Positions 1 through 6,142 are shown, numbered from the stretch's first letter. The stretch is 10,430 nt of DNA from Syntrophomonadaceae bacterium (GCA_003561835.1 PWVN01000215.1:1-10430); one strand, 5' to 3'. Translations and numbers: made by a program. The notes: generated by a model not told the origin, from the letters alone.

Positions 1-58
1 AATCCGGCTACTACAGTATATGCTTTCCGGGGCCAGGCTTGACAGTTTTTTTGGCCTC
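1..58. other. Downstream flank of sigG
   Basis: These 58 bases follow the sigG stop on the minus strand. No hairpin with a U-run is visible, so any terminator for sigG, or the next gene, lies outside the window. Confidence 0.6.
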
Positions 59-832
59 CTACTGGATGTGCTTGCGCATGGAGCCCAGAGCCGCCTTTTC
101 CAGCCGGGAAACCTGGGCCTGGGAGATGCCGATCTCGTCGGCCACCTCCATCTGGGTCTTCCCCCGGTAAAACCGCAGGGTCAGGATGAGCTTTTCCCGC
201 TCCGTCAGCTTCTGCAGGGCCTCCTTGATGGCCAGGCCCTCCACCCAGCGGGCATCGTCGTTCCGGTCATCGCTGATCTGGTCCATGACGAAGATGGGGT
301 CGCCCCCGTCGTGGTAGATGGGCTCGAAGAGGGAAACGGGTTCCTGGATGGCATCCAGGGCCAGGACGATCTCCTCCCTCTTGATGTTCAGCTCCGCGGC
401 AATCTCCCCGATATTGGGTTCCCGGCCCAGCCGGTTGGCCAGGTTGTCCCGGACCTGGAGGACCTTGTAGGCGATGTCCCGCATGCTGCGGCTCACCCGG
501 ATGGGGTTGTTGTCCCGCAGGTAGCGCCGGATCTCCCCGATGATCATGGGGACGGCATAGGTGGAAAACTTCACGTTCTGGCCCAAATCAAAATTGTCTA
601 TGGCCTTGATGAGGCCGATGCATCCCACCTGAAAGAGGTCGTCCACATACTCCCCCCGGTTGTTGAAGCGCTGGATGACGCTGAGGACCAGGCGCAGGTT
701 CCCGTTAACCAGTTTCTCCCTGGCCCGCTCATCCCCCTCCTGCAGCTGGTGGAAAAGCCGCTTCATCTCTTTGTTCTTTAAAACGGGTAATTTTGATGTG
801 TTGACGCCGCATATTTCGACCTTGTTGATCAA
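59..832 (-). CDS. sigG: RNA polymerase sigma-G factor (forespore-specific)
   Basis: The 257-residue protein directs late forespore transcription after engulfment. The N-terminal NKVEICGV and SKLPVLKN blocks are diagnostic of sigma-G. Region 2 spans about residues 41-110 (GNLRLVLSVIQRFNNRGEY, DDLFQVGCIGL, KFSTYAVPMIIGEIRRYLRD); region 3 follows, and region 4 with the HTH GISQAQVSRLEKAA covers about 205-257. Length fits B. subtilis SigG (260). Asn43 aligns with B. subtilis Asn45, which from memory lets the anti-sigma factor Gin/CsfB distinguish sigma-G from sigma-F. The start is TTG at 830-832: a GGGGAGGTAG Shine-Dalgarno lies 10 nt upstream (843-850), and translation from here gives the expected N-terminus. 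The stop is TAG. The gene follows sigE by 93 nt and has its own candidate sigma-F promoter at 871-900, so it can be expressed in the forespore apart from the mother-cell genes. Identity is very secure; the start is well supported. Confidence 0.97.
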   Translation of the reverse strand: MINKVEICGVNTSKLPVLKNKEMKRLFHQLQEGDERAREKLVNGNLRLVLSVIQRFNNRGEYVDDLFQVGCIGLIKAIDNFDLGQNVKFSTYAVPMIIGEIRRYLRDNNPIRVSRSMRDIAYKVLQVRDNLANRLGREPNIGEIAAELNIKREEIVLALDAIQEPVSLFEPIYHDGGDPIFVMDQISDDRNDDARWVEGLAIKEALQKLTEREKLILTLRFYRGKTQMEVADEIGISQAQVSRLEKAALGSMRKHIQ

Positions 833-870
833 CGCTGGCTCTACCTCCCCCTTCGCATGCTGCTACCTAT

Positions 871-900
871 CATTATTTCCTCCGGATGCATTTTTATGCA
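871..900 (-). promoter_or_regulatory. Candidate sigma-F-type promoter of sigG
   Basis: On the minus strand TGCATA (895-900) is followed after 14 nt by GGAAATAATG (871-880). The second element matches the sigma-F -10 consensus GGnnAnAHTR at every fixed position, and GCATA matches the -35 GYATA. The usual spacer is about 15 nt, so this one is 1 nt short. Initiation would fall near 864, about 15 nt before the Shine-Dalgarno (843-850) of sigG. In B. subtilis sigG is transcribed by sigma-F, so the placement fits known biology. This is a prediction by eye, not a mapped start. Confidence 0.6.
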
Positions 901-925
901 GCAGCAGGCAGGGGCGGCGGCGGCC

Positions 926-1651
926 CTATTCCATCTTCCGGATCTCCTTTTTCAGCCGCTTGATGATCCGTTTCTCCAGGCGGGAGATGTAGGATTGGGA
1001 GATCCCCAGGTGCTCCGCCACTTCCTTCTGGGTCTGTTCCCGGCCGTCCCGGAGGCCGAAGCGGAGCTCCATGATCTTCTTCTCCCGTTCGTTCAGCTTA
1101 TCCATGGCCTGGTAGAGGAGCTTCCTGTCCACCTCTTCCTCCAGGCCCTTCTGGATCAGGTCGTTGTCGGTGCCCAGGACATCCGAGAGCAGGAGCTCGT
1201 TGCCGTCCCAGTCGATGTTCAGGGGCTCGTCGAAGGATACCTCCGCCTTCACCTTGTTGTTGCGCCGCAGGAACATGAGAATCTCGTTTTCGATGCATTT
1301 GGAGGCGTAGGTGGCCAGCTTAATGTTCTTGTGGGGGTCGAAGGTGTTGACGGCCTTGATGAGACCGATGGTGCCGATGGAGACCAGGTCGTCGATGTTG
1401 ATGCCCGTGTTTTCAAATTTGCGGGCGATATAGACCACCAGCCTCAGGTTCCGTTCGATGAGGACGGTCTTGACATTCCCGTCCCCCCTCTTGAGCTTTT
1501 CCAGGAGGAAGCCCTCCTCGTCCTGGGAAAGGGGGGGCGGCAGGGTCTCGCTGCTGCCCACGTAAAAGATTTCGGGCAGAAGGTTTAATCTCCGGAGAAC
1601 CCGGATGAGAAATAATTTAAGATAAAGACGCACCCTGGAATAGCAGTTCAA
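926..1651 (-). CDS. sigE: RNA polymerase sigma-E factor precursor (pro-sigma-E, mother cell)
   Basis: This encodes pro-sigma-E, the early mother-cell sigma factor, made inactive with a membrane-associated pro-sequence that SpoIIGA removes. The start is TTG at 1649-1651, after GGAGGAGG and a 6-nt spacer. The protein is 241 residues (B. subtilis 239). Residues 1-29 form a basic, hydrophobic pro-peptide (RVRLYLKLFLIRVLRRLNLL). By alignment with the B. subtilis site, cleavage should fall at IF29/Y30, leaving a 212-residue mature factor, the same length as in B. subtilis. Region 2 (about 64-131) has IERNLRLVVYIARKFENTG, DDLVSIGTIGL and IKLATYASKCIENEILMFLRR; FDEPLNIDWDGNELLLSDVL is a sigma-E hallmark; region 4 ends with GISQSYISRLEKRI. 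A longer in-frame reading extends to 1876 but only overlaps spoIIGA and resembles nothing in the family. The TTG overlaps the spoIIGA stop, implying translational coupling. The GTG at codon 7 is a weaker alternative start. Confidence 0.96.
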   Translation of the reverse strand: MNCYSRVRLYLKLFLIRVLRRLNLLPEIFYVGSSETLPPPLSQDEEGFLLEKLKRGDGNVKTVLIERNLRLVVYIARKFENTGINIDDLVSIGTIGLIKAVNTFDPHKNIKLATYASKCIENEILMFLRRNNKVKAEVSFDEPLNIDWDGNELLLSDVLGTDNDLIQKGLEEEVDRKLLYQAMDKLNEREKKIMELRFGLRDGREQTQKEVAEHLGISQSYISRLEKRIIKRLKKEIRKME

Positions 1652-2544
1652 TGTGATCCTCCTCCGCAAAGTAGTTCCGGATGGACCAGGGCCAGGGAGG
1701 GCTGCTCCCGGGACACCCGGTCCGGGGACAGGCAGACGACCACCTGGCCCCTGTGCAAGATGCGGGTCCTCTCCCCTGCAGAGACCTCTACCTCTTCGGG
1801 GCGGAACCCCGGCAGGTACCCTCCCTCCGTCCCCAGGGACCGGTAGGGGATGATGCAGATGCCGCTGTCCAGGCACTCAGACAGCCCCCGGGTCAGCTGG
1901 GCCAGCCGGCCGCCGGCCGTGTCCTCCGTCAGGGGGCGAAGGCCCTCCAGAAGGGACAGGAGGTCCCGGTAGTGCACGATGATGACGGGGGAGCCCGAAA
2001 CCGGCTCCCTAAGGGTGTTCCCCGTGTCCACCAGGGCCGTCAGGGTCTTCGCCTTCCCCCCCCGGCGGATGCGGACTTTTCCCTGCCAGGATTCCCCGGC
2101 CCGCCGGCGGCTTACGCCCACCCAGGTGAGCCTGACCAACCCGGCGGCAATAAAAAATGAGATAAATACGGGCAGCAGGGAAGGCGAGGGGATGAGAAAG
2201 GCCGGGGTGCCCGCCCCGTAGGCTTCCCGGTGCACCAGGAACTGGAGGCCCATGAGGGCGCCGCAGGAGAGGAGGGCGACCCCGTAAAAGATGCCCACCA
2301 GCCTTAAGCCCTGGCGCAGGGACAGGGGGTAAAAAACGGCGGCAACCATGAGAGCGGGAAACAGGAGGCCCACCAGGACCGGCGCCTGCCGGGGCAGGGC
2401 CAGGGTCAGGGAAAAGAGGGCGCCCAGGAACCCGCCCAGGGCCAGCCGACAGAGGGGCCGGGGGGACCGGGCCGCCAGGGAGGTCAGCCACAAAAGGTAA
2501 ACATTGAAGAGAAAATTGATGCCCATCAGTACATCCGCGTACAC
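1648..2544 (-). CDS. spoIIGA: Sporulation sigma-E factor-processing aspartic peptidase
   Basis: SpoIIGA is the membrane-embedded aspartic protease that cleaves pro-sigma-E in the mother cell after SpoIIR signals from the forespore. The 298-residue protein (B. subtilis 309) has about five hydrophobic segments in its N-terminal half, roughly residues 3-24, 33-51, 56-73, 82-103 and 118-140. A cytosolic peptidase domain follows, with the catalytic motif LVDTGNTLREP (Asp173, matching Asp183 of B. subtilis) and the conserved IPYRSLG block near 232-238. The start is GTG at 2542-2544, with a modest GGGGG Shine-Dalgarno 7 nt upstream; an in-frame TAA lies just before, so no earlier start is possible. 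The stop TGA (1648-1650) shares two bases with the TTG start of sigE, forming TTGA, so protease and substrate are translated together. Transcription probably begins about 130 nt upstream at the extended -10 near 2683-2688. Confidence 0.95.
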   Translation of the reverse strand: MYADVLMGINFLFNVYLLWLTSLAARSPRPLCRLALGGFLGALFSLTLALPRQAPVLVGLLFPALMVAAVFYPLSLRQGLRLVGIFYGVALLSCGALMGLQFLVHREAYGAGTPAFLIPSPSLLPVFISFFIAAGLVRLTWVGVSRRRAGESWQGKVRIRRGGKAKTLTALVDTGNTLREPVSGSPVIIVHYRDLLSLLEGLRPLTEDTAGGRLAQLTRGLSECLDSGICIIPYRSLGTEGGYLPGFRPEEVEVSAGERTRILHRGQVVVCLSPDRVSREQPSLALVHPELLCGGGSH

Positions 2545-2613
2545 CTCTTGGCCCCCTATCCATTAAATGATATGAAGGGAAGCCTTCCATCATGCCCGGG
2601 CCCGCCCTGTCCT

Positions 2614-2631
2614 CCCCCCGCTGCCGGGGGG
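2614..2631 (-). repeat. G/C hairpin in the spoIIGA leader
   Basis: CCCCCC and GGGGGG arms (6 bp, perfect) surround a 6-nt loop, GGCAGC on the minus strand. It lies about 45 nt downstream of the predicted spoIIG transcription start and about 70 nt before the GTG start. No U-run follows, so it is not an intrinsic terminator. It could affect leader RNA stability, or may simply reflect the GC-rich composition. Confidence 0.35.
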
Positions 2632-2662
2632 ATAAGAACATATCTAGTCTTAATGGGTTGTC

Positions 2663-2761
2663 AGCCGAAGTATTTCTAAGTAATTATATCACAATTTTCT
2701 ATAAAAGGCTATCAGGCCTTCACGTGGCAATATTTAAGCTTTTTTGGCTTTCTTTGTCGTT
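2663..2761 (-). promoter_or_regulatory. Candidate spoIIG promoter, extended -10 with Spo0A-box-like sites
   Basis: On the minus strand TGATATAAT gives a perfect extended -10 (TGnTATAAT; hexamer at 2683-2688). At the usual 17-nt spacing there is no acceptable -35. The best hexamer, CTGATA (2710-2715, 4 of 6 to TTGACA), lies 21 nt away and forms the loop of the inverted repeat AAGGC/GCCTT (2705-2720). Spo0A-box-like heptamers (consensus TGNCGAA) are AGCCGAA on the plus strand at 2663-2669 (6 of 7, just downstream of the predicted start) and TGTCGTT at 2755-2761 (5 of 7, near -80). B. subtilis spoIIG has a similarly overlong spacer (22 bp) and Spo0A sites upstream. The -10 is convincing; the Spo0A sites are weak. 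Confidence 0.55.
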
Positions 2762-2851
2762 TGCTGCCGCCTGCTGCCTCCTGCCGCCGGCCTCCGGGGG
2801 CCCTTCCCCCTTTTTCATCGGGATCCCCCTTTTGCCTGCAGGATCCGCAGC

Positions 2852-2886
2852 AAAAAAAAATCCGGGGCCCCATAAGGGGCCCCGGA
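2852..2886 (-). terminator. Rho-independent terminator after ftsZ
   Basis: A perfect 11-bp stem, TCCGGGGCCCC with GGGGCCCCGGA, encloses the 4-nt loop TTAT (minus strand) and is followed at once by nine T (2852-2860). There is no T-run on the other side, so it acts on minus-strand transcripts. It ends the division-gene transcript 65 nt after the ftsZ stop and insulates spoIIGA from readthrough. Confidence 0.93.
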
Positions 2887-2899
2887 GAAATAGGCTGGA

Positions 2900-2948
2900 C
2901 CGCCCTGCCCGCCCCGGGAGGCGGCAGGCTGACGCTGCCGCAGGGCGG
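2900..2948 (-). repeat. Nested inverted repeats after the ftsZ stop
   Basis: An outer pair CCGCCCTG/CAGGGCGG (2941-2948 with 2900-2907) surrounds an inner 7-bp pair GCGGCAG/CTGCCGC (2921-2927 with 2935-2941) with a 7-nt loop. The two overlap at 2941, so they can fold together except for that base. No U-run follows directly. The structure sits between the ftsZ stop and the terminator and may protect the 3' end of the transcript. Confidence 0.4.
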
Positions 2949-2950
2949 CA

Positions 2951-4006
2951 CTATTCCTTCTTCTTCTTGCGGAGGAAGGCGGGGATGTCCAGGTCCCCCC
3001 CGGCAAAGCTGCTGCGGCTGATCTCCTCGTGGAGCCGGCTCTTCACCGTGGGCAGGGAGTCGAAGCCCGTGGCGATGACGGTAACCCGCACATCGTCCTT
3101 CATGCTCTCGTCGATAACGGCCCCGAAGATGATGTTTGCCTCCGGGTCCGCCGCCTCGGCCACGATATCCGCCGCCTCATTCACCTCAAAGAGCCCCAGG
3201 CCGGGGCCGCCGGTGATGTTCAGGAGGACCCCCCGGGCCCCTTCGATGGAGGTTTCCAGGAGGGGGCTGGAGATGGCGGCGCTGGCTGCCTCGATGGTCC
3301 GGTTTTCACCGCTGCCCACTCCGATGCCCATGAGGGCGGTGCCCGTCTCCTCCATGATGGTCTTGACATCGGCGAAATCCAGGTTGATCAGGCCGGGGAC
3401 GGCGATGAGGTCGGAAATCCCCTGGACCCCCTGGCGCAGAACGTCATCGGCGATGCGGAAGGCTTCCAGGATGGGGGTCCGCTTCTCCACCACGTGAAGG
3501 AGGCGGTCGTTGGGGATGACGATCAGGGTGTCCACCTTTTCCTTGAGCTCCTTGATCCCCTGTTCCGCCTGGATCTGCCGTTTTTTCCCCTCAAAGCTGA
3601 AGGGCCGGGTAACCACCCCCACCGTCAATGCCCCCGTCTCCCGGGCGATCTCGGCAATCAGGGGTGCTGCCCCGGTACCGGTGCCGCCGCCCATGCCGGC
3701 GGTGATAAAAACCATGTCGCCTCCCTGGAGGCTCCGCTCAATCTCTTCCTTGCTCTCCTCCGCCGCCTGGCGCCCGATATCGGGGTTGGCCCCCGCCCCC
3801 AGGCCCTTGGTCAGCTTGGCCCCGATCTGGATCTTTGTGCCGGCTTCCGACAGGTACAGGGCCTGGGCATCGGTATTCACGGCAATAAACTCCACGCTCT
3901 TCAGCCCGGCGGAGATCATCCGGTTCACCGCGTTGCTGCCGCCGCCCCCCACACCCATCACCTTGATCTGGGCAAACTCTTCCATTTCCATATCAAATTC
4001 TATCAT
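2951..4006 (-). CDS. ftsZ: Cell division protein FtsZ
   Basis: FtsZ is the tubulin-like GTPase that assembles into the Z-ring at mid-cell and, during sporulation, near the pole. The 351-residue protein starts at ATG 4004-4006 (MIEFDMEMEE), 6 nt after GGAGGAGG (4013-4020); an ATG 12 codons upstream lacks this spacing and the homologous N-terminus. Visible motifs are GVGGGGSNAVNRM (18-30), the nucleotide-binding loop AGMGGGTGTGAAP (103-115), TRPFSFEG (133-140) and the T7 loop NLDFADVKT (208-216). The globular part ends near ATGF315. Only about 22 residues separate it from the C-terminal peptide GDLDIPAFLRKKKKE, which binds FtsA and other partners, whereas B. subtilis has roughly 50 linker residues. 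ftsA lies 28 nt upstream, so the pair is probably cotranscribed, and a strong terminator follows the TAG stop. Identity is certain. Confidence 0.98.
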   Translation of the reverse strand: MIEFDMEMEEFAQIKVMGVGGGGSNAVNRMISAGLKSVEFIAVNTDAQALYLSEAGTKIQIGAKLTKGLGAGANPDIGRQAAEESKEEIERSLQGGDMVFITAGMGGGTGTGAAPLIAEIARETGALTVGVVTRPFSFEGKKRQIQAEQGIKELKEKVDTLIVIPNDRLLHVVEKRTPILEAFRIADDVLRQGVQGISDLIAVPGLINLDFADVKTIMEETGTALMGIGVGSGENRTIEAASAAISSPLLETSIEGARGVLLNITGGPGLGLFEVNEAADIVAEAADPEANIIFGAVIDESMKDDVRVTVIATGFDSLPTVKSRLHEEISRSSFAGGDLDIPAFLRKKKKE

Positions 4007-4034
4007 ATTCTTCCTCCTCCGGTCCGCCTGATGC

Positions 4035-5255
4035 TTATTCAAAGAAATCCGAAAACCAGTGGCGCAGCCGCCCGAAGAAACCCCGGACCGCCCGGGTGGG
4101 GCCCACCTTGGGCGGGGTAATCATGTGGCTGCGCTGTACGTAATGGATAATGCCCACGGCTGTGGAGTAGATGGGGCTTTTCACGCCGATATAGCCGGGT
4201 TGGGCCGTCCGCACGGAGCAGTTGAAGACCTCCTCCGCCAGCTCCCCCGTGCCCTTCATCAGGGAGATCCCCCCCGTCAGCACCACCCCGGCCGGGAGGG
4301 CTTCGGGGAAGCCCATCTTGGCCGTTTCTTCCCGGACCAGCTGTAAAATCTCCAGGATCCGGGGTTCGATGATTGCGGCCAGGTCCGCCTGGGAGATGGT
4401 CCTGTCCCCTTTACCCGCCACGTTTTGCACCTTGATGCTGTTTTCCGCGGCGGCCAGGCTCAGGGAGGCAACCCCGTGATGAATCTTGAGCCTTTCGGCC
4501 TGCTCCAGGGTGGTCTTCAAGCCCACCGCCAGGTCGCTGGTGATATGGCCTCCCCCCACGGGAATCACGGAAATGTCCAGAAGGCTCCCGCCCTGGAAAA
4601 CCGCTACTTCCGCCGTGCCCCCACCGATGTCCACCAGAAAGACTCCCAGTTCCTTTTCATCCCGGGAGAGGACGATCTCCGCATTGGCCAGGGAGTTCAA
4701 GACCAGGCCGCTGACTTCCAGCCCGGCCCTCTGGACACAGCGGAGGGTATTCTTAATGGCGCTGCTGGTGCCGGTGACCACCATGGCATCCACTTCCAGG
4801 CGTACGCCGATCATGCCTACCGGGTCCCGGATGCCGTCGTAGCCGTCCACGATAAATTCCCGGGGCAAAACATCGATAATCTCCCTCTCCGGGGGCAGGG
4901 CAATCACCCGGGCAGCCTGCATCACCCGTTCCACGTCTTCCTCGGTGATCTCCTTGTCATCCCCGGAAACGGCCACAACCCCCCGGTTGTTGATGATTCC
5001 CACCTGGGAGCCCACAATCCCCAGGAAAACCGCCGACACTTCCAGGCCGGCCATCCGTTCGGCTTCATCCGCCGCTTCCCGGATGGAATTGACGGTTTCG
5101 TCCAGGTCCACGATCACACCTTTTTTCATCCCCCGGGAGGGGCTTGTCCCGACACCGATAATATTCATCGTACTGTCCGTGTTCAGTTCGCCGATGATGA
5201 CCCGGACATGGGTCGTTCCGATATCCATACCCACTGCAATACTCTTCTTCACCAT
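4035..5255 (-). CDS. ftsA: Cell division protein FtsA
   Basis: FtsA is the actin-like ATPase that tethers FtsZ to the membrane and recruits later divisome proteins. The 406-residue protein carries the actin-fold ATP motifs GMDIGTTHVRVIIGE (9-23, phosphate 1), VFLVDIGGGTAEVAVF (205-220, phosphate 2) and VVLTGGISLMKGTGEL (324-339, adenosine). The 1C subdomain lies at about 84-165. The C-terminus RAVRGFFGRLRHWFSDFFE (388-406) is an amphipathic membrane-targeting helix, joined by a short linker; total length is somewhat below the B. subtilis protein (440). The start ATG (5253-5255) is 4 nt from GGAGG, while the next codon, GTG, would be at the more usual 7 nt, so the first residue is uncertain by one. 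The stop is TAA. A 122-nt gap upstream holds a candidate sigma-H promoter, and ftsZ follows after 28 nt. Confidence 0.97.
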   Translation of the reverse strand: MVKKSIAVGMDIGTTHVRVIIGELNTDSTMNIIGVGTSPSRGMKKGVIVDLDETVNSIREAADEAERMAGLEVSAVFLGIVGSQVGIINNRGVVAVSGDDKEITEEDVERVMQAARVIALPPEREIIDVLPREFIVDGYDGIRDPVGMIGVRLEVDAMVVTGTSSAIKNTLRCVQRAGLEVSGLVLNSLANAEIVLSRDEKELGVFLVDIGGGTAEVAVFQGGSLLDISVIPVGGGHITSDLAVGLKTTLEQAERLKIHHGVASLSLAAAENSIKVQNVAGKGDRTISQADLAAIIEPRILEILQLVREETAKMGFPEALPAGVVLTGGISLMKGTGELAEEVFNCSVRTAQPGYIGVKSPIYSTAVGIIHYVQRSHMITPPKVGPTRAVRGFFGRLRHWFSDFFE

Positions 5256-5286
5256 AGCCCCTCCCCCGCCGCCGATATTTTACATA

Positions 5287-5321
5287 ATTCAATAATTCAA
5301 CATTCTTGACAAAACCCCTTT
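5287..5321 (-). promoter_or_regulatory. Candidate ftsAZ promoter, sigma-H-like, with an 8-bp tandem repeat
   Basis: On the minus strand AAAGGGGTT (5313-5321; 7 of 9 to the sigma-H -35 RnAGGAwWW) is followed after 11 nt by GTTGAAT (5295-5301), a full match to the sigma-H -10 core RnnGAAT. The -10 lies in a perfect tandem repeat, TTGAATTA twice, and the second copy gives another ATTGAAT (5287-5293). A sigma-A reading, TTGTCA (5307-5312) with AATTAT at 17 nt, is weaker. This is the only AT-rich stretch between ftsW and ftsZ apart from the short one before murB. B. subtilis ftsAZ has a sigma-H promoter (P2), which fits. Prediction by eye. Confidence 0.5.
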
Positions 5322-5332
5322 TTTTACCTGAG

Positions 5333-5363
5333 AAAAAATTGGACCCCCCCGGCACCCCGGGGG
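5333..5363 (-). terminator. Weak hairpin/possible attenuator between ftsQ and ftsA
   Basis: A 7-bp all-G/C stem CCCCCGG/CCGGGGG with loop GGTG (5346-5363) starts 14 nt after the ftsQ stop and is followed, after seven bases, by a run of six T on the minus strand (5333-5338). The gap between stem and U-run makes it a poor intrinsic terminator, but it could cause partial termination or pausing before the separate ftsAZ promoter. Confidence 0.35.
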
Positions 5364-5377
5364 CCTGCCCCGGTCTG

Positions 5378-6142
5378 CTACTGGCTTACAAAGCTGGGGG
5401 CCTCCAGGACCCGAAAATCCAGGTACCCCGTCCTTTCGGGCAGGGCGGCCAGGATCTCGGGCAGAAGCTCCAGCTTGGCCCTGTACCCCCCCCGGCCCAG
5501 CCAGACCTTCCGGCCCGTCAGCGTAAATATTACCAGGTTGTTGGGATTGGCCGCGCTGATCTCCGAAATGCCCGCCGCCGCCTCCCCCATCTCCTGCAGA
5601 AAGGAGATCACCAGGCTGCCGCCGGCAGCAGCGGCGATATTTTCCCCCGGCCGGTACGTTAGCCCCGAGAGCTCCGTCAGCATGGGATGCCCTCCCGGGG
5701 GCAGGAGGGGGGTCATGGCCACCAGGGTCCCGTCCCCGGCCACCTCGTAGTAGCGGCCCTGGTAGGGGATCAGGGCCACCGTCTCCTTCTCCGTAAGGAG
5801 GATGCGCAGGGTGCGGGGGAGCTCCCGTTCCACCGCCACTTCCTCCACCCGGGGCAGGGCGGTGTAGGCCCGGGCCACCCGCTCCAGGTCAATTTTCCAG
5901 ATATTCGTCCCTTCCGGATAGGGGAAGGCCTGGTCCAGTTCCCCGGGCGTCAGGACCTCCCGGCCCTCAAAGATGAGCTCCTGCAAATTGAAGAAGGGGG
6001 AGCTCAGCCCGTAGAAGATCCCGGACACCAGGGTAAAAAAGATGACGGTGAATAGAAGTATTTTGACCAGCTTTGCCCTGCCCCGCCTCTCTTCCACGGC
6101 GGGATGGTTGCCAAAGCGGTAATGGTTCAACTGCCTGTCCAC
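5378..6142 (-). CDS. ftsQ: Cell division protein FtsQ/DivIB
   Basis: FtsQ/DivIB is a bitopic divisome protein that, with FtsL and DivIC, controls septal wall synthesis outside the membrane. The protein is 254 residues (B. subtilis DivIB 263): a short basic cytoplasmic tail (1-25), one membrane helix (about 26-46, KILLFTVIFFTLVSGIFYGL), a POTRA domain (about 51-119; FNLQELIFEG, VEEVAVERELPRTLRILLTE) and a beta domain to the C-terminus, including GYLDFRV. I chose GTG at 6140-6142: GGGGAGG lies 7 nt upstream, whereas the TTG two codons earlier would abut the Shine-Dalgarno. The stop is TAG. It follows murA by 40 nt, and its ribosome site can pair into a hairpin (6149-6173). In B. subtilis ylxW, ylxX and sbp separate divIB from ftsA; here nothing does. 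Sequence similarity in this family is low, but position and architecture agree. Confidence 0.93.
   Translation of the reverse strand: MDRQLNHYRFGNHPAVEERRGRAKLVKILLFTVIFFTLVSGIFYGLSSPFFNLQELIFEGREVLTPGELDQAFPYPEGTNIWKIDLERVARAYTALPRVEEVAVERELPRTLRILLTEKETVALIPYQGRYYEVAGDGTLVAMTPLLPPGGHPMLTELSGLTYRPGENIAAAAGGSLVISFLQEMGEAAAGISEISAANPNNLVIFTLTGRKVWLGRGGYRAKLELLPEILAALPERTGYLDFRVLEAPSFVSQ

Larger units (their letters stand above)
2545..2950 (-). other. ftsZ-spoIIGA intergenic region (406 nt)
   Basis: No credible gene was found here. Reading on the minus strand it contains: GC-rich inverted repeats just after the ftsZ stop (2900-2948); the ftsZ terminator (2852-2886); a G/C-rich, repeat-poor stretch (about 2762-2850); an AT-rich island (about 2640-2760) with the spoIIG promoter elements; and a roughly 130-nt leader with a 6-bp G/C hairpin (2614-2631). 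The sharp change from GC-rich to AT-rich marks the promoter zone. In B. subtilis bpr lies between ftsZ and spoIIGA; here there is no such gene. Confidence 0.8.

Noticed and set aside
1..23. GCATA on the minus strand at 19-23 as the -35 of a sigma-F/G promoter for the next gene
   Set aside because: The matching -10 would fall beyond the window edge, so a 5-base match alone is not evidence.
1652..1876. N-terminal extension of sigE to 1876
   Set aside because: The extra 75 residues lie wholly inside spoIIGA, are Gly/Pro/Arg-rich, and the TTG at 1651 has an ideal Shine-Dalgarno and gives the family length.
2009..2641. Minus-strand open frame beginning upstream of spoIIGA in another frame
   Set aside because: Composition is Pro/Gly/Arg-rich and it overlaps the well-supported spoIIGA.
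2796..2815. Plus-strand hairpin GGGGG/CCCCC followed by five T
   Set aside because: Only a 5-bp stem with a short T-run, and there is no plus-strand gene for it to terminate; probably homopolymer chance.
857..5309. Long plus-strand open frames opposite the genes (for example 857-1588, 3029-4120, 4425-5309)
   Set aside because: They are antiparallel to certain genes in GC-rich DNA, have low-complexity Pro/Gly/Gln/Asp-rich translations, no recognisable family and no consistent ribosome sites.
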